From contig JABMDG010000032.1 of assembly GCA_015904045.1 (NCBI GenBank), positions 51,695 through 65,283 on the forward strand: 13,589 nt of DNA, written 5' to 3'. The stretch comes from Nitrospira sp. (lineage in GTDB: Bacteria > Nitrospirota > Nitrospiria > Nitrospirales > Nitrospiraceae). The number at the start of each line of letters is the position of its first letter. Within the stretch, counting starts at the first letter, position 1. Below the pieces are notes generated by a model. That model made no database searches. It saw only the letters and a program-made list of their open reading frames with translations, and was not told the DNA's origin. Below, in pieces: positions 13,010-13,589 of this stretch. A program made the position numbers and the translations under genes.

Positions 13010-13589
13010 ATGATCGACGACTTCATGTCAGGTGTTCACTGCGGAGCATCCGATGCAATCGCGAGGCGGCGATTCCCGACTGTCGCTGGCGGGAAAGCGG
13101 GGCGTCTATTCGGCTATGTTCTTGCGTTTTGCACTTTGCCCTGCGTCGCTTTTGCTGAGAATATCAAGTGGGAACAGCTTGCCGATGGTGTTGCTGTGTC
13201 AGTGTGGAATCCGGGCGAGCCTTGTCCGGCCGTGCCGTCCTTGTTGGCCATTGAGATCGATCCGGATCTTGCCAGGTTTGCGATCCATCACTATGCGCAT
13301 GAAAAGCTTGCACAGCCTCCGACGATTGAAGAATGGCAGAAGCGGACGGGCCATGATGTCATTTTCAACGCGGGCTTATTTCGTGAAAACTTTGCCTATC
13401 TCGGCTTGCTTTATAAAGACGGCCGGTCATTGGGGAGCCGCCGGCACACAACATGGCAGGGGGTATTTGTCGCGGAGCCCGTGGCTTCAGGTGTGAAGAA
13501 GGCTCGGGTACTCGACTTGGCGGTGGAGGCCTTTGATGAGCAACATCCGCCCTATCAAGAGGCAGCCCAGGCGCTGATGCTCTTGGACC
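13010..13589 (+). CDS. Exported phosphodiester-glycosidase-like (DUF2233-type) protein, 5' part
   Basis: The frame is open to the window edge; 193 residues are visible. Residues 33-49 form a hydrophobic signal segment (LFGYVLAFCTLPCVAFA) preceded by Arg/Lys, with likely cleavage after Ala49, so the product should be exported. The mature part carries DVIFNAGLFRENFAYLGLLY followed by KDGR, which resembles the 'NAGMF...GL...DG' core of the DUF2233 / NAGPA phosphodiester glycosidase family, whose characterised members hydrolyse phosphodiester-linked sugars. The assignment is by motif only. The start could be ATG 13010 or 13025; neither has a good ribosome site. It lies 33 bp after the kinase stop with no terminator between, so co-transcription is possible. 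Confidence 0.6.
   Translation, partial: MIDDFMSGVHCGASDAIARRRFPTVAGGKAGRLFGYVLAFCTLPCVAFAENIKWEQLADGVAVSVWNPGEPCPAVPSLLAIEIDPDLARFAIHHYAHEKLAQPPTIEEWQKRTGHDVIFNAGLFRENFAYLGLLYKDGRSLGSRRHTTWQGVFVAEPVASGVKKARVLDLAVEAFDEQHPPYQEAAQALMLLD

Noticed and set aside
1..13589. CRISPR arrays, tRNA or rRNA genes, insertion sequences, integrases, defence or toxin-antitoxin genes
   Set aside because: I looked for spaced direct repeats, tRNA-like folds, transposase or integrase motifs and terminal inverted repeats and found none convincing, so the joins are not explained by a visible mobile element.

Overview
The window (13,589 bp, GC-rich) looks like a chromosomal piece from a Nitrospira-like bacterium (phylum Nitrospirota). 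The main reason is a complex I (nuo) gene run in which a complete nuoM is followed directly by the start of a second nuoM. From memory, this tandem is typical of the '2M' complex I of Nitrospira. The abundance of hybrid histidine kinases and receivers fits too. The genus is an inference; no marker gene here proves it.

Layout. Positions 1-1157 (+) hold the 3' end of a hybrid histidine kinase and an overlapping single-domain response regulator. A small four-helix membrane protein follows (1213-1635, +). On the minus strand lie a C-terminal fragment of the helicase PriA (1638-2000) and, abutting it, a truncated secreted protein (1984-2373) with its own sigma70-like promoter. A divergent promoter faces a possible 59-residue protein (2550-2729). 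From 2909 to about 11000 runs the nuo block: nuoA, nuoB, nuoC, nuoD, nuoG, nuoI, a probable stub of nuoL, a complete nuoM, and the first ~95 codons of a second nuoM. That second nuoM is cut off in the middle of a receiver-domain gene that lacks its own first third (11001-11351). A REC-kinase-REC hybrid histidine kinase (11369-12976) and the start of an exported phosphodiester-glycosidase-like protein (13010 to window end) complete the window.

How the genes relate. NuoB, C, D and I make the quinone-reducing connecting module of complex I. NuoG is the large iron-sulfur subunit, and NuoA and NuoM are membrane-arm subunits. The order is canonical, but nuoE, nuoF, nuoH, nuoJ, nuoK, most of nuoL, most of the second nuoM and nuoN are absent. 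NuoH is essential to every known complex I, so this locus alone cannot encode a working enzyme.

The most notable property of the window is a set of abrupt joins: near 2000, probably 8403-8444, 9033, and near 11000. At the clearest ones a conserved protein stops mid-domain and another begins mid-domain. Either the locus has suffered several deletions, perhaps tolerated because intact nuo copies exist elsewhere, or the contig is mis-assembled. The sequence alone cannot decide. I found no CRISPR array, tRNA, rRNA, transposase or recognisable defence system.
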